Origin: Rhodanobacter sp.
GTDB lineage: Bacteria; Pseudomonadota; Gammaproteobacteria; Xanthomonadales; Rhodanobacteraceae
DNA length: 64,000 nt
Reading direction: 5' to 3'
Assembly: GCA_004322005.1 (NCBI GenBank)
Contig: SCRF01000104.1
Span: forward strand, 37,320-101,319
Below are positions 54,460 to 62,516 of this stretch, one piece after another; positions within the stretch are counted from its first letter, which is position 1; each line of letters starts with the position of its first letter. Below the pieces are notes generated by a model that did no database searches, was not told where the DNA came from, and saw only the letters and a list, made by a program, of their open reading frames with translations. The position numbers and the translations under genes were made by a program.

Positions 54460-55842
54460 ATGGCCGTCAGCGTATTCGACTTGTTCAAGATCGGCATCGG
54501 CCCGTCCTCCTCGCACACGGTGGGCCCGATGCGCGCCGCCGCACGCTTCGCCGAGCGCTGGCTGGACGAGAAAGGCGTGCTCGACCGGGTCGCCCGCGTG
54601 CGCGTCGAACTGTATGGCTCGCTGGCGCTCACCGGCCGCGGCCACGGCACCGACAAGGCGCTACTGCTCGGCCTGGAGGGACAGTGGCCGGACCGCGTCG
54701 ACCCGGATCGCATCCCGCAGACCCTCGAGCGCATCCGCGGCACGCAGCAATTGCAGCTGCTCGGCAAGCACCCGATCGCGTTCGACGAAAAGCGCGACCT
54801 GGTGTTCAACAAGCGCCACAAGCTGCCGTTCCACACCAACGGCATGCGCTTTTCCGCTTACGACGCCGGCGACAACGAGCTGGCCACGCGCGATTACTAC
54901 TCGGTCGGCGGCGGCTTCGTGGTCAACACCGACGAAGCCGCGGAAGACCGCATCGTCGCCGACACCACGGCCCTGCCCTACCCGTTCGGCAGCGGCGACG
55001 AAATGCTGGCGCTATGCAAAAAGCACGACATGACGATCGCCCAGCTGATGATGGCGAACGAACAGGTCTGGCGCAGCGAGGCCGAAATTCGCGCCGGCCT
55101 GCTGACCATCTGGAAGGCGATGCAGGATTGCGTCAGCCGCGGCCTGCGCTCGCCCGGTACGCTGCCGGGCGGCCTGAAGGTGACTCGCCGCGCACCGGCG
55201 ATGGTCGAGGAGTTGCGCAACCAGCCGGAAGCGGCCTTGCGCGATCCGCTGACCATCCTCGACTGGGTCAACCTCTACGCGCTGGCCGTGAACGAGGAAA
55301 ACGCCGCCGGCGGCCGCGTGGTCACCGCACCGACCAACGGCGCCGCCGGCATCGTGCCGGCGGTCGGCCACTACTACCTGCGCTTCTGCCCCAAGGCCAA
55401 CGACGACGGCATCATCGAGTACCTGCTCACCGCCGCCGCAATCGGCATCCTGTACAAGGAAAACGCCTCGATCTCCGGCGCCGAGGTGGGCTGCCAGGGC
55501 GAAGTCGGCGTGGCCTGCTCGATGGCTGCCGGCGGCCTCACCGCCGCGCTCGGCGGCAACGTGATGCAGGTCGAGAACGCCGCCGAGATCGGCATGGAAC
55601 ACAACCTCGGCCTCACCTGCGACCCGATCGGCGGGCTGGTGCAGATCCCCTGCATCGAGCGCAACGCGATGGGCTCGGTCAAGGCGATCAACGCCAGCCG
55701 CATGGCGCTGAAGGCCGACGGCAAGCACCGCGTGTCGCTCGACAAGGTGATCAAGACCATGCGCGACACCGGCCGCGACATGAAGGACAAGTACAAGGAA
55801 ACCTCGCGCGGCGGACTGGCGGTCAACGTGATTGAGTGCTGA
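54460..55842 (+). CDS. sdaA: L-serine ammonia-lyase (single-chain, iron-sulfur)
   Basis: 460 residues, converts serine to pyruvate and ammonia with a [4Fe-4S] cluster. The beta domain starts [20 protein letters not shown]. The alpha domain holds [25 protein letters not shown], the cluster cysteines in [20 protein letters not shown] and in [19 protein letters not shown], and the end [22 protein letters not shown]. Full length for the single-chain bacterial family. Together with glyA and ltaE the window carries three serine/glycine/threonine interconversion enzymes, though not in one operon. Confidence 0.95.
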   Translation: MAVSVFDLFKIGIGPSSSHTVGPMRAAARFAERWLDEKGVLDRVARVRVELYGSLALTGRGHGTDKALLLGLEGQWPDRVDPDRIPQTLERIRGTQQLQLLGKHPIAFDEKRDLVFNKRHKLPFHTNGMRFSAYDAGDNELATRDYYSVGGGFVVNTDEAAEDRIVADTTALPYPFGSGDEMLALCKKHDMTIAQLMMANEQVWRSEAEIRAGLLTIWKAMQDCVSRGLRSPGTLPGGLKVTRRAPAMVEELRNQPEAALRDPLTILDWVNLYALAVNEENAAGGRVVTAPTNGAAGIVPAVGHYYLRFCPKANDDGIIEYLLTAAAIGILYKENASISGAEVGCQGEVGVACSMAAGGLTAALGGNVMQVENAAEIGMEHNLGLTCDPIGGLVQIPCIERNAMGSVKAINASRMALKADGKHRVSLDKVIKTMRDTGRDMKDKYKETSRGGLAVNVIEC

Positions 55843-55871
55843 CGGACCCGGTTCGCCCCGACCCATCTGTT

Positions 55872-56099
55872 GTAGGAGCGCACCCTGTGCGCGAATGCTC
55901 TGGAGCGCCCGTAGGAGCGCACCCTGTGCGCGAATGCTTTGGAGCGCCCGTAGGAGCGCACCCTGTGCGCGAATGCTTTGGAGCGCCTGTAGGAGCGCAC
56001 CCTGTGCGCGAATGCTTTGGAGCGCCTGTAGGAGCGCACCCTGTGCGCGAATGCTCTTGTATTGGGCGAAGAGCATTCGCGCACAGGGTGCGCTCCTAC
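55872..56099. repeat. REP array, five direct copies (39-bp period) plus one inverted copy
   Basis: GTAG starts at 55872, 55911, 55950, 55989 and 56028, an exact 39-bp period. Stem GCGCAC-CCT-GTGCGC throughout; the linker is TTTGGAGCGCC or close variants. An inverse copy ends CTAC at 56099. Because 39 is a multiple of three, several frames stay open through the array, but I do not think it encodes a protein. Confidence 0.95.
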
Positions 56100-56121
56100 G
56101 CGTTGTCCCGGCACATCGCCG

Positions 56122-56526
56122 TCATGCGCCTTTCTTGCACTGCGACGCATCGGTGAGCGCCGCGATCAATTCGCGCACCAGCTTGCGCTGGCGCTCCGGC
56201 AGCAGCAGAAATTCCTCAAAGGCGAGACGGTCATGACCTCGCACGTGAGCAGGCCAGGTGACCTGCACCTCGCGCACACCCCGCGCGGGCTGACTGCCGT
56301 ACTGCAAGGCATACGGCTCCAGCCCGACCATCTGTGCCAGCGCACGCATGTTGGCCTGCTTGGGCAGGTGCTTGCCGGTCAACCAACCGGAGATGGCCTG
56401 CGGCGTCACGGGCGTGCCGCCGTAACGCGCCAGCAATCTTTCCAGCTCGGCCGGGCTGACCTCGATGCCGGCCGCCGCCAGAGCATCAACCAGGCGCTGC
56501 GCGAACGCTTGCTGTTCCTTCTTCAT
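56122..56526 (-). CDS. HTH-type regulator (XRE-like), divergent from nuclease-like gene
   Basis: 134 residues. A helix-turn-helix is visible at about 36-70: GGTPVTPQAISGWLTGKHLP, then NMRALAQMVGL, the pattern of phage-repressor/XRE proteins. The C-terminal half (HDRLAFEEFLLLPERQRKLVRELI) is helical and probably dimerises. The start at 56526 is chosen because the domain begins there; upstream in-frame codons are AT-rich non-coding sequence. It probably controls the divergent nuclease-like gene and itself through direct repeats in the shared 158-bp gap. Confidence 0.82.
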   Translation of the reverse strand: MKKEQQAFAQRLVDALAAAGIEVSPAELERLLARYGGTPVTPQAISGWLTGKHLPKQANMRALAQMVGLEPYALQYGSQPARGVREVQVTWPAHVRGHDRLAFEEFLLLPERQRKLVRELIAALTDASQCKKGA

Positions 56527-56565
56527 GGCCGGGACGTTAGGCCGGCGCCGAATGATGAAGTAAAG

Positions 56566-56599
56566 TATTGCTTTCACTCTATGAAAAATATCGCTTTCA
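56566..56599. promoter_or_regulatory. Direct repeats in the HTH/nuclease intergenic gap
   Basis: TATTGCTTTCA (56566-56576) and TATCGCTTTCA (56589-56599) are repeated 23 bp apart, about two helical turns. A weaker third copy, ATCGCTTTTTGA, follows. They lie in an AT-rich island between the two divergent genes and are good candidates for regulator binding sites. Confidence 0.45.
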
Positions 56600-56684
56600 T
56601 TGTTGATCGCTTTTTGATTGGCCGACCGCATGCCCAAGTCCCTGCTCAAATTGTTTAGCATGTGCAAGCCGGCGGAGCCCGCCC

Positions 56685-57839
56685 ATGTCTGATACCGACC
56701 AGCCGCTGACGCTGGCCGCTGCGCTCGGCAGCGCCGGCGACCTGATCGCCGCCGAGTTGAGGGAGGACTTCGAGAAGTACGACTTCGCGATCCCGTTCAT
56801 CCTGCGCGAGGCGGACGAGAACGTCGAACACCAGCCGATCGACATCGCCGCGCTGCCGCCGTTGAGCGCGACGAGCCGCGCGAAGCTGGCCGAGCTGCTG
56901 GGCAAGGGCGATACCTTCACCTCGCAGGACCTGCAGAGCGGCACGCTGTTCGGCGACTACCGCGTCGACGGCGTGGCGATGAACGTCCGCGGCTACAACG
57001 AGCTGCTGTCGCAGCTGACCCGGCGGGTGAGCCAGGTGCTGAACCATCCGCTGCCGAAGGGCAACAAGATTGCCCGAAATCTGGACCGCCCCTACCTGCA
57101 GATAAATATTGCCGTGTTGGCGATGGCGCTGGACGACTACATCCGCCAACAACTGTTTGGTGAGGTGTTCGAGCCGCTCCAGGACGAGAGTTGGCGATTG
57201 TTGTTGCTGGCTCCGGTGATCGACCACATCGTGAAGATTTTCGGCCTGGCGCTGGTGCGTGCCGAGGAACACACCATCAGCGGCGCCACCGAGGTGCGCC
57301 ATCGCCGCCTGTCCGAAGTGACGAAGCTGATGGTGCGCGAGAGCGCCTCGCTGGAAGTGTCCAAGTGCATCTACACGCGCCTGCCCTACCCCACCCGCAG
57401 CGGCGGGCTGGAGCGTGCGTTCATCGAGTGGGCACAGTCCGATGCCGGCGTGGAGGCGTTCTGCAAGATCAGCGAGAACCGCCACGATTTTGTGCGGCTG
57501 CGCTACGTGAAGAACGACGGCCTGCCTGCGTTCTACATCCCGGACTTCCTGGTGCGCACGGTTGAAGGCATCTACCTGGTCGAAACCAAGGCGCAGGAGC
57601 AGGTCAGCCACCCGAATGTCCAGCGCAAGCTGAGGGCGGCCACCACCTGGTGCGAGCGGATCAACACGCTGGCTGCGGAACTGCGCGGCGAACGAACCTG
57701 GCATTACGCGTTGATCGGCGAATCGCTGTTCCACGACTGGCGCGAGAAGGGCGCGCGGCTGGCCGAACTGCTGGCGTTTTCACGCGTGCGTGCGACGTCG
57801 ACGGCCCAGTCCCAGGGCGGCCTGGTGCTGGGGGATTGA
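56685..57839 (+). CDS. Orphan protein resembling the C-terminal part of type III restriction (Res) subunits, PD-(D/E)XK nuclease
   Basis: 384 residues with no helicase motifs. The segments RLPYPTRSGGLERAFIEWAQS, SENRHDFVRLRYVKNDGLP, YIPDFLVRTVEGIYLVETKAQ, VQRKLRAATTWCERIN and WHYALIGES match the C-terminal region of type III restriction-type DEAD/DEAH proteins. PDF...ETK at about residues 286-302 is the PD-(D/E)XK catalytic pattern, so nuclease activity is plausible. The preceding ~270 residues also resemble that protein's post-helicase part. Either this is a 5'-truncated gene or a stand-alone nuclease. No Mod methylase lies nearby. Start at 56685, with GGAG upstream. Confidence 0.72.
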   Translation: MSDTDQPLTLAAALGSAGDLIAAELREDFEKYDFAIPFILREADENVEHQPIDIAALPPLSATSRAKLAELLGKGDTFTSQDLQSGTLFGDYRVDGVAMNVRGYNELLSQLTRRVSQVLNHPLPKGNKIARNLDRPYLQINIAVLAMALDDYIRQQLFGEVFEPLQDESWRLLLLAPVIDHIVKIFGLALVRAEEHTISGATEVRHRRLSEVTKLMVRESASLEVSKCIYTRLPYPTRSGGLERAFIEWAQSDAGVEAFCKISENRHDFVRLRYVKNDGLPAFYIPDFLVRTVEGIYLVETKAQEQVSHPNVQRKLRAATTWCERINTLAAELRGERTWHYALIGESLFHDWREKGARLAELLAFSRVRATSTAQSQGGLVLGD

Positions 57840-57943
57840 GGTAACCGCATGGTTCCAGCCTGATCGGGAGCGGCCATCATGCCGGCAATCCGCGACCGGA
57901 ATCGTCCCTGCCGGTTGCCTCCCAGGTTCGCCTCGACCCATGT

Positions 57944-58059
57944 GTAGGAGCCCACCCTGTGGGCGAATGCTCTTGCGCACCCGTAGGAGCCCGCTTGCGG
58001 GCGATGCTCTTGATCGGTGGCATGGGGGGGAAGAGCATCGCCCGCAAGCGGGCTCCTAC
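57944..58059. repeat. REP cluster mixing two stem types
   Basis: A single copy at 57944 has stem GCCCAC-CCT-GTGGGC. A second copy at 57983 has stem GCCCGC-TT-GCGGGC and is paired with an inverse copy ending CTAC at 58059. Both keep GTAG and the GATGCTCTTG-like tail. The remaining bases of the 57840-58184 gap show no gene. Confidence 0.92.
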
Positions 58060-58184
58060 GCGATTGGTTGCGGTCCGAACAGGTGCCATGCCGCCGGCCA
58101 TGACCTGTGACGGATGGCATGCGGCGGTCGATTCTGCAAAGATCGTGATCTTTGGGCGCAGCGTGCGCCGTTCAGGGAGCCTGC

Positions 58185-59849
58185 ATGTCCTCACCCAGCT
58201 CGATTCGTCGCGATGTCGGCCCGATGGCCCTGATGTTTACCGGACTGGGCTCGATCATCGGCTCGGGCTGGCTGTTCGGGGCGTGGAACGCGGCCCGGCT
58301 GGCCGGTCCCGGCGCGATCTGGGCGTGGGTGCTGGGCGCGGCGATCATCATGTCGATCGCGCTGACCTACGCCGAACTGGGCGCGATGTTTCCCGAAACC
58401 GGCGGCATGGTGCGCTACGGCCACTATTCGCACGGCTCGCTGGTCGGCTTCATTGCCGGCTGGTCGAACTGGATCGCGATCGTCTCGGTGATCCCGGTCG
58501 AGGCCGAGGCCTCGGTGCAGTACATGTCCGGCTGGAAGTGGCCATGGGCACAGGATCTGTATCAGCGGATCCCCGGCCAGCACGGTGAGCTGAGCCACGC
58601 CGGCCTCGTCATCGCCGCGGCGCTGGTGGTGGTGTATTTCCTGCTGAACTTCTGGAGCGTGAAACTGTTCGCGCGCTCCAACGCCCTGATCACGATCATC
58701 AAGCTGGTGATCCCCGCAGCCACCGGCGTGGCGTTGATCGCCAGCGGCTTTCACAGCGAGAACCTCTCGGTGGGTGCCCATGGCGGCACGCATGCGAACG
58801 ACTTCGCCGCGATCCTCACCGCGGTGGCTACCGCCGGCATCGTGTTCAGCTTCAACGGCTTCCAGAGCCCGGTGAACCTGGCCGGCGAGGCGCGCAACCC
58901 CGGTCGCAGCATTCCGTTCGCGATCATCGGCGCGATCGTGATCGCCACCGTGGTCTATGTGCTGCTGCAGATCGCCTTCCTTGGCGCGGTGCCGCCGGAC
59001 ATGCTGGCCAAGGCCGGCTGGCACGGCATCAATTTCAGTTCGCCGTTTGCCGAGCTGGCGGTGATCGTCAACCTCAACTGGCTGGCGATCCTGCTGTACG
59101 CCGATGCCTTCGTCAGCCCCAGCGGCACCGGCATGACCTACACCGCGTCCACCGCCCGCATGATCTACGGCATGGAGCGCAACGGCACGCTGCCGAAGAT
59201 CCTCGGGCGCATCGATCCGAAATGGGGCGTGCCGCGCCCGGCGATGTGGCTGAACCTGGTGGTGTCGTTCCTGTTCCTGTTCTTCTTCCGCGGCTGGGAT
59301 TCGCTGGCGGCGGTGATCTCGGTGGCCACGATCATCTCCTACCTGACCGGTCCGGTCAGCGTGATGACGCTGCGCCGCACCGCACCGGAGCTGCATCGTC
59401 CGTTTCGTCTCGTCGGTCTGCCGATCATCGCCGGCGTCGCCTTCATCATGTCGGCCGAACTGCTGTACTGGGCCAAGTGGCCGCTGACCGGCGAGATCAT
59501 CCTGCTGGTGGTGGTGGCGCTGCCGGTGTACCTGTACTACATGGCCAAGAGCGGCTGGCACGACTTCGGCCGGCAGATGAAAGGCGCCTGGTGGCTGGTG
59601 TGCTACCTGATTTCGCTGGCGATCGTTTCGCGCTTCGGCAGCACCAAGTTCGGCGGCCTGGGCTACCTGCCCTATGGCTGGGACCTGGTGGTGGTCGCGG
59701 CGATCGGCCTGGTGTTCTACCTGTGGGGCGTGAAGTCCGGCTGGCGCACGCCGTCGGTCGAGGCGGCGCAACTGGAAGCCCATGCGCATCCGGATGCCTT
59801 GCTGGTACCGCCGGATGAGGAAGAGGCGGAGCGGATCACCGGGCGCTGA
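58185..59849 (+). CDS. APC-family amino acid permease
   Basis: 554 residues with about 12 to 14 transmembrane helices. The N-terminal MFTGLGSIIGSGWLFGAW is the APC substrate-binding loop; ALTYAELGAMFPETGGMVRY, FNGFQSPVNLAGEARNPGR and GMTYTASTARMIYGMERNG are further family blocks. It resembles the aspartate/glutamate-type permeases of the family more than the lysine/arginine ones, but the substrate is not certain. GGGAG lies five bases before ATG 58185. Monocistronic between REP clusters. Confidence 0.9.
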   Translation: MSSPSSIRRDVGPMALMFTGLGSIIGSGWLFGAWNAARLAGPGAIWAWVLGAAIIMSIALTYAELGAMFPETGGMVRYGHYSHGSLVGFIAGWSNWIAIVSVIPVEAEASVQYMSGWKWPWAQDLYQRIPGQHGELSHAGLVIAAALVVVYFLLNFWSVKLFARSNALITIIKLVIPAATGVALIASGFHSENLSVGAHGGTHANDFAAILTAVATAGIVFSFNGFQSPVNLAGEARNPGRSIPFAIIGAIVIATVVYVLLQIAFLGAVPPDMLAKAGWHGINFSSPFAELAVIVNLNWLAILLYADAFVSPSGTGMTYTASTARMIYGMERNGTLPKILGRIDPKWGVPRPAMWLNLVVSFLFLFFFRGWDSLAAVISVATIISYLTGPVSVMTLRRTAPELHRPFRLVGLPIIAGVAFIMSAELLYWAKWPLTGEIILLVVVALPVYLYYMAKSGWHDFGRQMKGAWWLVCYLISLAIVSRFGSTKFGGLGYLPYGWDLVVVAAIGLVFYLWGVKSGWRTPSVEAAQLEAHAHPDALLVPPDEEEAERITGR

Positions 59850-59925
59850 AAGGCGAACCCCAACGCATGCCTGCAATGGCAACGTCGGGGTTCGCTGCGC
59901 TTACCCCAACCCACGCGCTCTCGTC

Positions 59926-60014
59926 GCAGGAGCCCGCTCGCGGGCGATGCTCTTCCCGAGTCCCGAGTCCCGAGTCCCGAAAGCACCAAGCATCGCCCGC
60001 GAGCGGGCTCCTAC
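59926..60014. repeat. REP inverted pair with heptamer array in its spacer
   Basis: GCAG at 59926, stem GCCCGC-TC-GCGGGC; the inverse copy ends CTAC at 60014. The spacer contains four TCCCGAG units (59954-59980), the complement of the CTCGGGA heptamer seen after ettA. Two repeat families are thus nested. Confidence 0.88.
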
Positions 60015-60022
60015 CTACCGGG

Positions 60023-61195
60023 CTAAAGCGCCAGCACATCCCCCAGCAGCGCCTGCGCGGTGACCTCCGGGCCCGCGCCCGGACCCTGGATCACCAGCGG
60101 CTGCGAGTTGTAGCGGGTGGTGGTGAGGGCGAACTGGTTGTCGGTGCCGTACAGGCGCGCGGCCGGGTGCGTCCCGGGCACTTCGACCAGACCCACGCGG
60201 GCGTGGCCGCGCTGGTTGAGGCGGGCCAGGAAGCGCAGCACGCAGCCGTGGGACGCCGCTTCGGCGTGGCGCTCGGCGAGCGGTGCGTCGAGCTCCTGCA
60301 GCCGCGCGAGGAACGTCTCGGTATCCAGCTCACGCAAGGCGTCGGGCACCAGGCCTTCCACCACCACTTCGTCGCTGCCCAGCGCGAAGCCGGCGTTGCG
60401 GGCGATGATCAGCAGCTTGCGCGCGACGTCGTCGCCGGACAGGTCCGAGCGCGGGTCGGGCTCGGTGTAGCCCAGCCGGCGCGCCTCGCGCAGCAGCGCG
60501 GAGAACGGCGCCTTGCCGTCGTACTGGTTGAACAGCCACGACAGCGAACCGGAGAACACGCCTTCCAGCGTGAGCAGGCAGTCGCCGCACAGACGCAGTC
60601 GGCGCAGCGTGGACAGCACCGGCAAACCGGCGCCGACGGTAGCCGCATCGCCGTAGCGGCCACCATTCGCGGTGGCCGCCTGCAATGCGCGCCAGCCGGC
60701 CAGATCGCCGCCGGCCAGCGCCTTGTTGGCGGTGACCACGTGGTAGCCGCGCGCCAGCCATTCGGCATGCCGCGATGCCAGCGACGTGCTCGCGGTGGCA
60801 TCGATGATCACCCTGGCCGCGGCGCCGCTGTGGTCCAGTGCCGCCAGCAACGCCGCGTTGTCGCGCACGTCGCCCTGGCTGTTCAACTGCTCGCGCAGAC
60901 TGCGGCTGGCCAGACTGTCCGCGGCGGTCTGTTGCCGCCGCGAGTTGGCCGCGCCGACCAGCCGCACGCGGGCGGCGGCCGGTGTGTTCAACAACTTCAG
61001 CAACGCCCCGCCGACCACGCCGGTGCCGAGCAGCACGATCGCGATGGAGGATGCGGCGACTGCTGTAGGAGCGCACCCTGTGCGCGAATGCTCTTGTTCG
61101 AGCGTCGGCAGAGAGCATTCGCGCACAGGGTGCGCTCCTACAGCCGCACCCGCAGCCGCACCCGCACCCGCACCCGCATCGAGCACCGCACTCAT
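60023..61195 (-). CDS. hom: Homoserine dehydrogenase with a REP pair translated in its N-terminus
   Basis: 390 residues. The NAD(P)-binding GxGxxG is in IAIVLLGTGVVGGALLKLL (~50-68); the catalytic domain contains DATASTSLASRH, NKALAGGDLAG, GLPVLSTLRRLRL, GVFSGSLSWLFNQYDG and YTEPDPRSDLSGDDVARKLLI. It reduces aspartate semialdehyde to homoserine, feeding metX. No aspartokinase domain is fused. The only plausible start is the ATG overlapping the metB stop. Residues ~7-18 come from a GGTGCG hexamer repeat and ~19-44 from a complete inverted REP pair (61065-61141). Confidence 0.92.
   Translation of the reverse strand: MSAVLDAGAGAGAAAGAAVGAHPVRECSLPTLEQEHSRTGCAPTAVAASSIAIVLLGTGVVGGALLKLLNTPAAARVRLVGAANSRRQQTAADSLASRSLREQLNSQGDVRDNAALLAALDHSGAAARVIIDATASTSLASRHAEWLARGYHVVTANKALAGGDLAGWRALQAATANGGRYGDAATVGAGLPVLSTLRRLRLCGDCLLTLEGVFSGSLSWLFNQYDGKAPFSALLREARRLGYTEPDPRSDLSGDDVARKLLIIARNAGFALGSDEVVVEGLVPDALRELDTETFLARLQELDAPLAERHAEAASHGCVLRFLARLNQRGHARVGLVEVPGTHPAARLYGTDNQFALTTTRYNSQPLVIQGPGAGPEVTAQALLGDVLAL
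61065..61141. repeat. REP inverted pair inside the hom coding sequence
   Basis: GTAG at 61065 (plus strand), stem GCGCAC-CCT-GTGCGC, spacer, inverse copy ending CTAC at 61141. Read on the coding strand it gives [18 protein letters not shown], then RTGCAPTA, without a stop. A GCACCC/GCAGCC hexamer tract lies just beyond it (61143-61180). Confidence 0.92.
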
Positions 61196-62379
61196 GCAAG
61201 CACCCGGCGTTTGGATGTCGCCACCGCGGTGGCGCGCAGCAGTGCCGCGTCCAGATCGCGCAGCAGGTCATCGCCGTCCTCGATCCCCACCGACACCCGC
61301 AGCAGGCTGTCGGCGATGCCTGCGTTGCGGCGGGCCTCCGGTGCCATCGACGAATGGGTCATCGAGGCCGGGTGGGCGATCAGGCTTTCCACCCCGCCCA
61401 GCGATTCGGCCAGCGAGAAATACGCAAGGCCATCGACGAAGGCGGCGATCTGCGCCAGCTCGCCGTCCAGCTCGAAGCTGAGCATGGCGCCGAAACCCTG
61501 CTGCTGGCGCGCGGCCAGCGCATGCCCGGGGTGGCTTTCCAGGCCGGGGTAATACACCTTGCGCACCGCCGGATGGCCGTCCAGGCGGCCGGCAATGCGC
61601 GCGGCGTTTTCCTGATGCTGGCGCAGCCGTACCGACAGGGTACGCAGGCCACGCAGGGTGAGATAGCTGTCGAACGGCGCGCCGGTCAGGCCGTTGCAGT
61701 TGGCCCACCACTTTAGCTGATCGAACACCGCCGCCTCGCGCGCCACCACCGCGCCGCCGACCACGTCGCTGTGGCCGTTGATGTACTTGGTGGTCGAATG
61801 CACCACCACGTCGGCGCCCAGCAGCAACGGCTGCTGCAGCGCCGGCGACAGGAACGTGTTGTCGACCACCACCAGCGCGCCGGCGGCATGCGCGGCATGC
61901 GCCACGTGGCGGATGTCGGTGATCCGCAACAGCGGGTTGGACGGCGTCTCCACCCACACCAGGGCCGGCTTGTTGGCCAGCCCCGCGGCCAGTGCGACGC
62001 TGTCGGTGAGATCGACGAACTCGACGCTGAAGCGGCCCTTCTTCGCCCACGCATCGAGCAGCCGCCAGGTGCCGCCGTAGCAGTCGTGCGCGGCCAGCAC
62101 CCGGGCCCCGGCCGGCACCAGCTCCAGCACCAGCGCCACCGCCGACATGCCGCTGGAGGTCACCACCGCACCGGCGCCCTGCTCCAGTTCGGCCAGCGCG
62201 TTGCCGAGCAGGTCGCGAGTCGGGTTGCCGCTGCGCGAATAGTCATAGGCGCGCTTGGCGCCCAGGCCCTCGAAGCTGTAGTTGCTCGACAGGTGCAGCG
62301 GCGGCACCACCGCGCCGTGCTGGGTGTCGCTCTCGATGCCGGCGCGCACGGCGCGGGTACAGGGGGCTGGCTCGTTCAT
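61192..62379 (-). CDS. metB: Cystathionine gamma-synthase
   Basis: 395 residues, PLP enzyme of the Cys/Met-metabolism family that couples cysteine to an activated homoserine. Motifs: AVRAGIESDTQHGAVVPP, YDYSRSGNPTRDLLGNAL, TSSGMSAVALVL, VWVETPSNPLLRITDI, the PLP lysine in ADVVVHSTTKYINGHSDVVGG, and the C-terminal SLGGVESLIAHPASMTHSSM typical of MetB/MetC. GGAG lies seven bases before the start. The stop overlaps hom. It is the middle gene of metX-metB-hom; MetB is favoured over MetC by this context. Confidence 0.93.
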   Translation of the reverse strand: MNEPAPCTRAVRAGIESDTQHGAVVPPLHLSSNYSFEGLGAKRAYDYSRSGNPTRDLLGNALAELEQGAGAVVTSSGMSAVALVLELVPAGARVLAAHDCYGGTWRLLDAWAKKGRFSVEFVDLTDSVALAAGLANKPALVWVETPSNPLLRITDIRHVAHAAHAAGALVVVDNTFLSPALQQPLLLGADVVVHSTTKYINGHSDVVGGAVVAREAAVFDQLKWWANCNGLTGAPFDSYLTLRGLRTLSVRLRQHQENAARIAGRLDGHPAVRKVYYPGLESHPGHALAARQQQGFGAMLSFELDGELAQIAAFVDGLAYFSLAESLGGVESLIAHPASMTHSSMAPEARRNAGIADSLLRVSVGIEDGDDLLRDLDAALLRATAVATSKRRVLA

Positions 62380-62412
62380 GGGGTTCTCCGGATGTTTCGT
62401 GTATGGGTCGCG

Positions 62413-62516
62413 GTAGGAGCGCACCCTGTGCGCGAAGGCTCTTGCCGTAGGAGCGCACCCTGTGCGCGAAGGCTCTTGGTGCGTAAAAAGCCTTCGCGCA
62501 CAGGGTGCGCTCCTAC
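62413..62516. repeat. REP array between metB and metX, two direct copies plus one inverted copy
   Basis: GTAG at 62413 and 62447 (34-bp period) with tail GAAGGCTCTTG, and an inverse copy ending CTAC at 62516. On the minus strand the first GTAG of the inverse copy supplies the metX stop codon TAG (complement of 62513-62515). Confidence 0.93.

Noticed and set aside
55836..56156. Repetitive peptides (for example [13 protein letters not shown] repeats) encoded across the 39-bp REP array
   Set aside because: The array is a REP tandem repeat that stays open in several frames on both strands because 39 is a multiple of three. There is no promoter, Shine-Dalgarno or non-repeat coding context.
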